Part shown: positions 54,579 to 64,000 of the stretch, piece by piece
Numbering within the stretch: position 1 is the first letter of the stretch
Layout of the letters: every line of letters begins with the position of its first letter
Source of the DNA: Eledone cirrhosa
Lineage: Eukaryota > Mollusca > Cephalopoda > Octopoda > Eledonidae
NCBI GenBank assembly: GCA_964016885.1
Contig: OZ024743.1
Span: 167,837,833 to 167,901,832, forward strand
Direction: 5' to 3'
DNA: 64,000 nucleotides
Notes under the pieces: generated by a model
The model's input: only the letters and a program-made list of their open reading frames with translations
Databases searched by the model: none
What the model was told of the DNA's origin: nothing
Translations under genes and position numbers: made by a program

Positions 54579-56300
54579 ATGTCAACAAGACAGCGTTCCA
54601 GCGGAGGTAAATATAAACGAAACATTACAAACGAAAAAAAGATTGTTACAGATTTAAAATTACCAAATATTTCTAACACAAACAACACCAACAATAACAC
54701 CAACAACATCACCAAAAATAACAGCGGTAAAGTCGAGAACGACAATAACAAAAATAACAGCGGTAAGGTCGAGAACGACAATAACAAAAATAACAGCGGT
54801 AAGGTCGAGAACGACAATAACACTGACAATAACAACAGCCACAATAACAGTAACAGCAGCAACAGTATCAACGAAAATAATACCAACAACTGTACCAGCG
54901 AAAAGAACAACAATGACACCGATACCTGTAATAGGGACCTCAGCACCACCAGTAAGACCAGTAGCGGCAGCAATAGTGGTGCTGCTGAAAAAGGGAACAC
55001 TTCTTTTGCAGGTGTCGCCCTAAATATCGAGACAGTGTTAGTCACAGAGGAGAAGATGGCAGTCGCAAGGGCCATGGTGACAAGAAGCGCAAATAGAGTT
55101 TCCCTGAAACCTCCACCCGATTTTTTTAAGGACCAGCAGCTACGGACGGTGACTTACCGCACCGTAAGCAAAATCTCACATCGAGTGGAGAGAGCCACGG
55201 AGGCTCAAATCCAAAAGGCCTTGGGGTGCGTCCGGCACGCAAAACCCACATCACCCGAGAAAGTACGCCACAGTAGACGTACTTTTCGCCACCCCCCAGG
55301 AAGCAAAGTCTCACTCTTTGGAAACCCTAAAGAGTGAGGAGTTAGTCTTGGTGCCCTCCTACTGCAGGCAGAAAATTGTGAGGCTCAAAGTGACCCAGGT
55401 CCCACCCGACGTGCCCATACCTTGGCTGGTCGCGTCTGTCCTTGCTGGAATTGAGAACAGGGCGACCATGCTGCAAGTAGAAAAAATAGGGAGAGAGAAC
55501 TGGTCAGGTATAGGCATGCAAATGCTTATACAAACTGACCAGGAATGTATCGAGGCTATCCCCGGTATCATAGACTTTGAGGAAGGACTCCAACTCCCTA
55601 TAAGTGTAGAAGGAAGACGGCCAAAATGTTATCTCTGTGGGTCGAAAGGTCACCTCAGGGCCTTTTTCCCGCAGAAGACACCGAAGAGGGCCCCTCTCCT
55701 TCCAATACCTGGTCCGCTGCTACCAAGAGCAGGACAGGCAACAAACCAAGAAGCCCCTTCCACGGTGAGTAGGAGGGCAACGTCCGTAGCACCCGTACCA
55801 AGGCCACGGATAACTAAAGCAGCATCATCAGTAGCGGCAACACCAATAGCTACATTTGAAATAGCTACACCAGCAACAAAATTGCCGAAGAGGGTTCCAC
55901 TACCACCATCAACAGCCGTGGAGCACATACCCCTCCCAGACGCCACAGAATCCGACATGGAGTTTGAGGCGGGAGTGACGTGGCAAACAGTTTGCCACAA
56001 AAAACAAAAAACAAAAAAACCTTTAGATTCACCCTCCAAAAGCGAAGGCATACAAAGAGGGGTAAAAGGCAGCAAAGAAACTTGCAGCATAAACACCAAC
56101 AACGCAAACACAACAAGACACACACACCAAACAGCAACAAGAAGAAAACGGCAACAAAATCACCCCTCCCCCCAAAAAGTACACAGCCATAAACATAGCA
56201 AAAAAAGAACTCATAAAATATATAAAGCAGCACACAGACATCACGGAAAAAAAACTACTACACCCCACCAACACCAAGAACTCTCCCGACAAACATAAGC
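54579..56300 (+). pseudogene. LINE epsilon ORF1 (gag-like), broken
   Basis: ATG 54579 (MSTRQRSSGG). The N-terminus includes three tandem copies of a 14-residue unit NNKNNSGKVENDN-like (54715-54825). TVTYRTVSKISHRVERATE aligns with delta. A frameshift near 55250-55320 passes to 55318-56298. The knuckle reads CYLCGSKGHLRAFFPQK, with the last Cys lost. The C-terminal end is Lys/Thr-rich. Confidence 0.75.
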
Positions 56301-56431
56301 ATCATCGAAATCTCAATAGAACAATACAAACCTTTAAAACGAAAATTCTCCAACGCAGTTGGAGACTTCAGAGGGACGGTTACCAAGAGGATATACTCTG
56401 ACATCCTCTTGGAAACACCCATGACCAGCGA

Positions 56432-56476
56432 AAGGGACGGTTCTACTGTCCCTTCACCACACGAACAAGGTAAGTG
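56432..56476 (+). promoter_or_regulatory. Intercistronic hairpin and GGTAAGTG (epsilon)
   Basis: AAGGGAC 56432-56438 pairs with GTCCCTT 56448-56454. GGTAAGTG is at 56469-56476, 33 nt before the ORF2 ATG (56510). Confidence 0.6.
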
Positions 56477-56509
56477 ACCCTTTCTCATTTGCCCCGTTTC
56501 TCATCCAAC

Positions 56510-59500
56510 ATGGCTGTATTCAGAATAGGCAGCATAAATGCACGTGGCCTGGGGTCATCTTGGAAGCAGGGTCACCTGCTCAATGACCTCAAGTCACTAA
56601 ACATAGATGTGGTGGCCATCAGTGAAACCAGAATCTCCGAGGCGCGGGCCTTCGCACCGATCTTCGGCGGCTACGATGTATACGCATCTTCCAGCGGTCC
56701 AGGATAGGGGGGAGGGGTTGCCGTCCTTTTTCGGAGAGGCTTGGATCTCGCGATACGGGCCATCTTCCTGCACCCAGAAGGTAAGTCGGTGGTGCTGAAC
56801 GTGACCGGCAGCGAAGGCAATGCTTTCAGGCTAGTAGCCGTCTACGCCCCAACAGGAGCAGGACGGCCAGATTTCTTCAGACATCTAGAGACCTTTCTTG
56901 GAACATCCCGCTCTTTAGTGTTAGTGGGCGACTGGAACGGTATCTTGGATGCACGCTGGGATCGTGTGGGGCTAGTGGATAGGGGAAGAGGGTGCAAGAG
57001 CCTCACCAACCTGCTCAGACGTTTTGAACTGTCTGACAGGTATCGACTGGATCACCCGAATGTGCCAATGTGGACATGGACAAACCGCATCGGGTCATCC
57101 AGATCGTATCTAGATAGGGCATTCTGCAGGGAACTGGATAAGGCTAGTATAAGTTGTCCACAATTTAAAATAGTCGACTACACAGACCACAAATTTGTGA
57201 TCTGTGAGATCGACATAGACAGACTTCATAGACAAGGGCCTGGTTACTGGAAGCTGAACGCGTCTTTCCCGGCGCGCAAGGCCTACAGAGACCGGATTAG
57301 CGTATTAGTTAAGCGGGCGTTGACGGGTGCGATCGTCAACAGCAGGTGGTGGTTCGCCCTGAAAAGGGCAATTAAAGTAGAGTCGATTAGGTTTAGCAAA
57401 GGAGTAGTGATAGAGGAAAATAGAGTAGAGGGAGAGTTAGTCAGAAAGCTAGAAGAAGCGTTTAGGATAGGCATCGCAACCGACGTGCTCGCGGCGAGAT
57501 TGGCACTCGACCAATTCTACAACGCAAAACACAAAGGCTGCGTTGTCAGAGATAGAGCGTGCGTGCTCTGAAACACGAGGGGACAAAATCCGTCCAATGG
57601 GCCCGGGTGGCAGAGGCGCGACGTGGCAATAAAGCCACAATTCGGTCTTTGTCTGACCAAAACGGGTGTGTGATGCTCAAACCCGAGCGGATGTATGAAG
57701 CTTTTCAGCAGCACTTTGCTGAACTGAACGGGAGCGGTGGCGGCCCGGATCGGAGCATGGACTTCAGTGCATTCCTCGACGGACTGCCTTGGCTCTCGAC
57801 GACCGCAGCACAGTGTTGCGAAAAGCCAATAACAGCCGGTGAAATACGGGAGGCGATGGCTAACTGCACAAGAGGTAAATCGCCAGGTTTAGATGGTCTG
57901 CCCTACGAGCTTTATGCATTTATGCCAGACTTGTTCGATGATATCTTGGCAGACGTCTACTGCAACTGGCAGCAGAACGGGAGCATTCCCAGTTTTGTGA
58001 GCCGGGGAGCAGTGGCGCTGCTGAGAAAAGACCCGAACAAGGGGGATGTTATTGATTACTTCAGGCCCATAACCCTGCTAAACGCAGAGTTCAAGATTTT
58101 TGCCAAGGTGTTAGCAACGAGGTTGGCGCTTGTCGTCAAGGGTCTGGTGGGAGAGGCGCAGACATGCGCCATTCCGGACAGATCCATACACGACAACCTC
58201 CACCTCATGCGATACATCATAGAGAGGGTGGTTAAGGAACCTGGCAAGGGTGGGGCCCTGATCAATTGGATCAATCCAAAGCATTCGATAGGGTCGACCA
58301 TCGGTACCTGGCGGCGGTCCCCGAGGCAGCCGGTTTCGGGCCCGTTTTCAGGCGTTGGATCGCAGCAATGTACAGCGACATCTGCTCAGTTGTGAGGGTG
58401 AACCGTCACCTGTCGCAGCCGTTCAGCATCATGCGCTCAGTCCGCCAGGGTTGTCCCCTCTCGTCCCTCTTGTACGTATTGGCTCTCGAGCCGTTACTGC
58501 ACAAACTGGGGGCGATGAGGGGCGTCCCACGCGAACTAGGATGCTGGATATCCGAGTCGGCTTACGCTGACGACGTCACCGTGGTGGTGTTGAGCACCAG
58601 ACACGTCCAGATGCTCGGCACCGCTCTCAAGGAATACGAAGCGGTGACAGGGGCAAAGATAAACCAGGAAAAGTCGGTGGGCTTTTATTGTTTATATATA
58701 TTGGTTATATATATATAGCTAGGCACCTGGAGAGGCAAGTCCATGCCGTCCGACAGCGTCGTGGGGCGTTGGACGGACGGACCGGTTAAATTGCTCGGGG
58801 TCTGGTTCGGACCGGACCTCCAGATGGAGAAAAACTGGAACGAGGTGACAAGCAGGGTGGCCTCCCTCACCCAGAAATGGGCTGAGAGGAAGCTGTCCCT
58901 GAAAGGCCGGGTGGAAGTGGCGAATGCGTACATCGCATCCGTCATCTGCTACCGCCTCACCGTCGTCCCTTGCTCCAGACCAACTCTCACCAAAATGGAG
59001 CGCCTCCTCTTCCGCTTTTTGTGGAAGGGACGCACTCCCATGGTCAGACGATCCATCTGCTGTCAACACCCGTTGCGTGGAGGACTGGGCATGCCATGGC
59101 TGATGGTGCCCAAACATGCGCTGAGGCTGCGACATCTCTGGTGCTTCCTTGATGGTGAAGGGGTGTGGTCGCCGTTCGCCAGGCACATTTTCCCACAGCT
59201 CGTCTCCTTGACGGAGCTGCAGTCCTGGGTCAGAAAAAGACCGAGAGATAGCGCTTGGAAACTGGAATGTCTCCAGGCGCTCACTGCCCTCTCCCAGTTG
59301 GGCACCAGTATCGGTGGAACATCCACCTCGGCGTTCTGTAGAGGACTAGTGGAGGGGAAGAGCGACGACATTCTCGGAGAGATCCTGGGCGTCGAAGAAG
59401 ATCAGCTGTTTGCTCTCTTCCGGAGAACTTTCAGCCCGGGGCCTATGGATAACTTCCAAAAATCCCTGGCCTGGCTGTGCCACCGGGGAGCGCTGCCGGT

Positions 59501-59960
59501 TCGAGATAAGCTCTACAGGCACGGAAGTGCCGTCAGCCGAGCCTGTCCGAGATGCGCGCATAGCGACGAAACCGTTGTGCACGCACTCGTTCAGTGCCCG
59601 AGCATTGCTGACTTGTGGAGCTATGTCGAACAGTTGCTGTCACGTGTGGGACTGATCCGGTTGTCGACTGAGTCCATTGTGCAGATGGTCTCGCCGTCTT
59701 CCTTTGAGGAGGAAGGGCAGGCGGTTTTCATCTGCCTGGTGGCCATGGCGAAAGAGATTGTGTGGTGGACAAGGTTAAAAGGATTAAAGACAAAGACTTT
59801 CCTCTTCGGCGAATCCCTAATTTACTTTTTCACGTTTCACTTGAAGAGGAAAATCAGGGTGGAGAGGCAAGTGCTGCTTTCTAGCAAGTTTGTTGAAAGG
59901 TGGGTGAATGTAGCGAGAATGGTCCGAGTGAACGGGACCACTCTGAATATACGTCTGTAG
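56510..59960 (+). pseudogene. LINE epsilon ORF2: APE, reverse transcriptase, CCHC; broken and interrupted
   Basis: MAVFRIGSINARGLGSSW to a stop in GPG* (56707), then 56741-57571 (LVGDWNGILDARWD, YTDHKFVICEID). Reverse transcriptase: 57559-58395 (KSPGLDGLPYELYA), frameshift near 58265, 58266-58718 (DQSKAFDRVDHRYL, RQGCPLSSLLYVL, AYADDVTVVVL). About 39 bp of AT-rich foreign sequence (58684-58722) replaces the codons after EKSVG. 58743-59960 gives the C-terminal region with CPRCAHSDETVVHALVQC (about 59546-59600) and the normal end. Complete in extent but inactive. Confidence 0.85.
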
Positions 59961-60248
59961 TTTGAGAGATGGAAAAATTGGGAGAGGGCGCTTGCCCTGG
60001 TAGTCAGGGTGGCCGTGGTCTTTTGTGTGGTTTTCGCCACAAGTAACCCTCGGAGGTTTCCCCCTATTGGGGAATTTTTCATTGTTTCAATTTTCATTTT
60101 ATTGTTTATATATATATATGTTTTATGTCTTTTTTCTTTTCTTATATAAATAATAAAAATATTTACACGCACAAAACCCACATCGTACCGTCCTGTTCCG
60201 TCTGTGATGTTTTGCTTGATGTCAGCCCTTGTGGCCAATAAAGAAATC

Positions 60249-60263
60249 ATTATTATTATTATT
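60249..60263 (+). repeat. (ATT)5 tail of epsilon
   Basis: Five ATT units after AATAAAGAAATC, followed by ACAGTTGCATTTATC. Confidence 0.9.
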
Positions 60264-60417
60264 ACAGTTGCATTTATCTTGCTTTATGTTCATACGAGTT
60301 ACCACGACGTCACAACCAGTGACCTCAAGAGACAACAAGGTCCGCCATGTTCAAGAAAGAACATACATACTCACACATGCATCTTTAGTGTTTAGACTTG
60401 TGATGTACTTATATTGA
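60264..60417. other. Unassigned short stretch
   Basis: No gene or known repeat seen; it may be the 3' UTR of the minus-strand LINE remnant that follows. Confidence 0.35.
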
Positions 60418-60570
60418 CATAATCTTCCTTAGTATATGGGCAGTTCCCATTAGTACTATCTTTTGTATTTCTCCTATACGCGGGTTTCCTGGGATTTGCG
60501 ATAAGTAATCATTAGACCCCTTAGGTGTCATTCCCGGAGCGCCTACAACCACTGGTATTGTTTTTATTAT
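60418..60570 (-). pseudogene. RLE-type LINE, extreme C-terminus of a different lineage
   Basis: On the minus strand: IKTIPVVVGAPGMTPKGSN, then QIPGNPRIGEIQKIVLMGTA and HILRKI. This parallels VIPIVIGALGTISK and FGTLQKACLLGTARTLRYVL at the end of the R4/Dong-like protein but is clearly diverged. Only about 50 residues remain. Confidence 0.6.
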
Positions 60571-60647
60571 CATTTGTACCGTCCTGTATTGTCCTGTACA
60601 GTCCTTAATGTCTACTTTATGTAAACCCTTGTGGTTAATAAAGAAAA
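60571..60647 (+). mobile_element. Tx1/L1-like LINE copy zeta, extreme 5' truncation
   Basis: CATTTGTACCGTCCTGTATT to GTGGTTAATAAAGAAA matches the last 80 bp or so of delta (48864-48942). It begins after TTTTTATTAT. A severely 5'-truncated insertion. Confidence 0.8.

Positions 60648-60681
<34 letters not shown>
60648..60681. repeat. (ATT)11 junction tract, zeta to R4/Dong copy 2
   Basis: Perfect ATT units. The minus-strand element's 3' end starts at 60682 (CCTTGAATCTCAG), identical to copy 1. Confidence 0.95.
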
Positions 60682-60682
<1 letters not shown>

Positions 60683-63600
60683 CTTGAATCTCAGTCATTG
60701 ATGTTAGTTAACTGGAAAGTCCGTTGGAATGAATATCAAGCCACTACCTGCAGCCTCAGATATTCAGGACGTATCGGAGGGTTCTTGCTGTTCCCAGCAA
60801 GCATGCCTTTTGAAGCGTTCCAAAAAGCGTGAAGGGGCCGATTTTCTTTAACCATCTCTGGAAACTTTTGGAGATAGTCCCCAGTGCGCCTATGACAATC
60901 GGGATCACTTTGACTTCATGGCAGTTCCAAATCCTTTTTACCTCCCACTTTAAGTCTTGGTATCGGTTAATTTTCTCCCTCTCCTTCTCTTGCACTCTTG
61001 TGTCGAATGGGCAGGCCACATCCACAATCAGACACGATCTTTTTTCTTTGTCCACAACCACCAGGTCAGGTCTATTGTGTTCCAGTTTCTTGTCCGTCTG
61101 TATCCTACAATCCCACAGCACCTTCACCTGATCGTTCTCCATCACCGCCTCTGGCTTATGCTCATACCATTTCTCAGAATGTGGTAAATTGTTTACTTTG
61201 CACAGGTGCCAGTGGATCACCCTGCCCATCACATCATGTCTCCAGCCCTTATAGTGGGTCTGGGCTAGGTGTTTACACTCGGATACAATGTGAGCCAGTC
61301 TCCTCTCTCTCTCTCCACAGATCCTGCACAGTGGGCTAGCCTACTCCTTGTGAATATGGTGTTTCAACCACTTCGTTTTGAGGGCCTGCTCCTGCGCAGC
61401 CATTAACATTCCTTCTGTAGCCTTTTTAAGGTCTCCTCTTCTCAACCAGTTCCATGTCTGTCGATCTCTAAATTCAGTTTTCTCAAAGAAGGTACTATGA
61501 AGGGATTTTTCCTGAAGGCTGCTTTTTCTCCTTGATGTTATTTCCTCCTTGGACATCCCCTGGCCTATTGTCCCCTCCTTCAGTACAGTTCTGAGCATTG
61601 GCTCCTTACTATCAGTCACGTATTTGTGTAGGTTGTTTTTCTCCATCTGAACACAGTCCTCTATGCTGATAAGACCTCTTCCACCCTCAGATCTCCTTAG
61701 GTAGTCTATCGACATCACTCCTCTTGTGGAACATGTTGTAGATAGTCAATAGCTTCCTAGTCTTCCTATCCATTTCTTTTTGTTCAGCAACATTCCATCT
61801 CAGAATACCCGCACTGTACCTAATAATAGACACAGCTCGGGAATTTACTGCGCTTATGGCATTTCTGCTGTTCAGATGTGACTTCAATACGCTCCTTACA
61901 CTCCGAATGTATACATTTCTTAACAATTCCTTCATTTTTTTTGTTCTTTATGCCATCAGCCTCCAGAACGCCCAAATACTTGTATCCTTCCTCAGAGTCA
62001 ATTTCCTTTATCATCTCACCTGTTGGTATCTGGATTCCGTTACTTCTGCTCAACCTACCAGTCCTCATCACAATGACTCCACATTTACTAATACCAAACT
62101 GCATACATATATCACTGCTGAAAATACGGACAGTGTCAACAAGCACATCCAACTCCTTCTCACTCTTCCCGAAGAGCTTAAGATCGTCCATGAAGAGGAG
62201 GTGATTGATGGTAAGCCCTCCCTTTCCCAACCCGTATCCTGCTCTCACTTTTCGCAGTACACTGGTCAGGGGCATCAGGGCAAGGACAAACAACAGAGGG
62301 GACAGGCTATCTCCCTGGAAGATACCTCTCTTGATCTTCACGCTTCCCAAGGATTCTCCAGTTGATGTCAACTCTGTTTCCCAGGACCTCATACTCTTGC
62401 TCAACAACTGTCTGATGTTATCTGCCACCTTGAAGATCTCCAGGCTTTTGGTGATCCAAGAATGAGGCACCATGTCGAATGCCTTTCTGTAGTCTATCCA
62501 TCCCATGGCAAGATCAGTGTGTCTCCTCCTGCAATTCCCCATTACCATCTTATCAATAAGTAACTGGTCCTTTGTACCACGTGACTTCTTTCGGCATCCT
62601 TTCTGTTCGTCCGGTAACAAGTTGTTTGTGTGGAGGTGATGGTAGATTTCCTCAGACACAATGCTCGTCAACAGTTTCCACATTACGGACAGACATGTGA
62701 TAGGTCTATAGTTGGTAACATCATTACCCTTGATTCGGTCTTTCATTATCAGAACTGTGGTACCTTTTGTCAACCACTCTGGTACCTCACCTGACATCAA
62801 GCAGTCATTGAACATGGTTGTCAGTTTCGGGTGGAGGGATGTTATATTTTTAATCCAATACCCCTGCACACCATCTGGGCCTGGTGATTTCCAGTTGGTT
62901 AGTTTTTTGTCCTGCCCCTTAAGAGTTTCAACTGTGATACTCAAATCAGTTTTTTGGTGTGCTTGCTCACCGATCTCCCTCTGTACTGTCTCAATCCACC
63001 CTGCCTGGTCATTATGTCTAACATCCTGCTCCCATATTCCTCTCCAGAATGTTTTAGTTTGTTCCGCCTCAGGGATCAAGTCGTTGCCTCTTTCTTTCCC
63101 CTCAAGCTGTCCAAACAGCATCTTCTGGTTGTTGTCGAACATGCGGTTCTGTTTATACTGACTGACTCTGTTCTCGTATCGCCTGATTTTTGCACTCTTT
63201 GCTACAATGCGTTGCTTCAGTTCCTCTATGATAATATTTAGCTTTTTCCTCCTAGTTTTGTACTTTATTTCCAGTCTATTTTTAGTGCCTATGTTTTTTA
63301 GTGTCCCATTCAGTAGTGACTTAAGCTTTCCAATGTCATTTCTCATTTCCCTGATTTGACCACTCAGTCGTTTCTTCCACCAAGGCTCTTTCTTGTCTGT
63401 TGTTTCCCCTCGCTTTTATACCAAGTAGTTTCCTCACCGTATTTGCTGTTGCTTTGAGGATATTGTTGCACTGGTGAAGGCTCCTCGCCTCAAGGTATGG
63501 GATGACTTTGTTTACCTTAGCTGTTGTCTTTTAACTTTTTCCTGTCTACAAATCTTAGGTTCATAGGTCTCCCACTATCATTGTTCAATTCATCTACCAC

Positions 63601-64000
63601 TAAATTTAGGATGTCAACCGAATCTTGTCCTAGCCCGTCAGCATTCATCTCCTCAGTGTCCGTATCTCTGTTCCAGGTATTATTTATCTCAGTATTCAGA
63701 TCATTGTCTGCTTCGGGTGGTTCCTCCGTTCTCTCGACCTCTTCACCTTCATTTCCCACTGGCTCGTTTGCCTGGCATACTCCACCCTCCATCTCCAAGC
63801 TAATCTCTCTGCTCAGTTCCTCCAGTTCCAGCTCACTTGTCCAGCCATTAGTTCTTATTACCCGAGCCTGCCCGGCCAATTTTTGTTCATCTAATTTAAA
63901 TAGACCAATCTCGTTCCAGATGTTATGCATCCGTCTCCTATAGCCCCTCTCCTTGGGGTTACTTTTCATGTAACATTGCATAACAGTTCTATTCAATTCT
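60682..64000 (-). mobile_element. R4/Dong-like LINE copy 2, continues beyond window
   Basis: Near-identical to copy 1 (48973-52400) from the 3' end through the N-terminal region, cut by the window edge. Few substitutions, so a young insertion. Confidence 0.85.
60756..63996 (-). pseudogene. R4/Dong-like polyprotein, copy 2, frameshifted
   Basis: Pieces: 63996-63517 (Myb-like start, then a shift at KKLKDNS), 63346-61820 (polymerase with WIDYRKAFDMVPHSW, GIFQGDSLSPLLFVLAL, FMDDLKLFG), 61935-61687 and 61718-61341 (thumb and linker, RSEGGRGLISIEDCVQM), 61232-60756 (endonuclease with HNRPDLVVVDKEKRSCLIV). Lesions near 63530, 63395, 61940, 61705, 61345 and 61300 are mostly 1-2 bp indels. It is non-functional although more than 90% alike by eye. 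Confidence 0.85.

Larger units (their letters stand above)
54302..60248 (+). mobile_element. Tx1/L1-like LINE copy epsilon
   Basis: Starts GTTGGTGAAGCCACGC directly after (ATT)32 and ends CCCTTGTGGCCAATAAAGAA-ATC before (ATT)5. The 5' end differs from gamma/delta. It has its own perfect hairpin CGACACCCC/GGGGTGTCG (54452-54474). ORF1 and ORF2 are both frameshifted. Confidence 0.85.

Overview
This is animal DNA made almost entirely of transposable elements. It is very probably from a cephalopod, octopus-like. The evidence is tRNA-derived SINEs with the body I know from cephalopod genomes (a B box followed by 'CCGAGGT..ACTTTGCCTTTCATCC' and '..GGGGTCGATAAA.TAAGTACCAGT'), a second cephalopod-type SINE ('CCGGGTTCAGTCCCACTG..'), Penelope-like elements, RTE-like and Tx1/L1-like LINEs, R4/Dong-like LINEs, Helitrons, and long TA, CA, ACAT and ATT microsatellites. 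I find no host protein-coding gene, rRNA or intact tRNA. Species is an inference from repeats, not something read directly.

Layout. 1-1.6 kb is AT-rich non-coding DNA ending in a textbook minimal hammerhead ribozyme (1600-1656). 1.9-6.4 kb holds two pairs of inverted Penelope-type terminal units, each unit carrying a hammerhead-like core with one shared deviation, plus a Penelope GIY-YIG endonuclease fragment and TA-rich microsatellites. 6.5-6.9 kb is a composite mariner remnant. 8.8-11.9 kb is a decayed LINE with a restriction-like endonuclease (RLE), flanked by ACAT-type repeats. 13.2-20.4 kb is two Helitrons joined end to start: a 1.1-kb deletion derivative and its 6.1-kb, frameshifted but recognisable autonomous relative (Rep plus PIF1-like helicase). 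20.7-24.0 kb is a minus-strand RTE-like LINE. 24.0-25.0 kb is a patchwork of a palindromic Penelope end, two SINEs and an hAT-like fragment. 25.0-30.7 kb is a minus-strand, diverged Tx1/L1-like LINE (copy alpha). 31.5-32.8 kb is a decayed RLE-LINE fragment. 32.9-33.2 kb is two SINEs, the second ending in (ATT)n.

From 33.2 kb to the end of the window nearly everything belongs to two LINE families joined at (ATT)n tracts. One is the Tx1/L1-like family (beta, gamma, delta, epsilon and a truncated zeta, all on +): ORF1 with a CCHC knuckle, ORF2 with AP-endonuclease, reverse transcriptase and a CCHC. The other is the R4/Dong-like family (a fragment, a copy with an intact 1130-aa ORF, and a broken copy, all on -). 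The Tx1-like copies end in AATAAAGAAATC(ATT)n, and the next element begins right after such a tract. The arrangement suggests that each insertion leaves a new ATT tract that can serve as target for the next, with the two families using opposite polarities.

How the parts work together is inference. Delta (one 1-nt frameshift) and the first R4/Dong copy (uninterrupted) look the youngest. All five longer Tx1-like copies keep a GGTAAGTG motif 32-37 nt before the ORF2 AUG, and four have a covarying hairpin just before it, suggesting selected RNA signals between the two ORFs.
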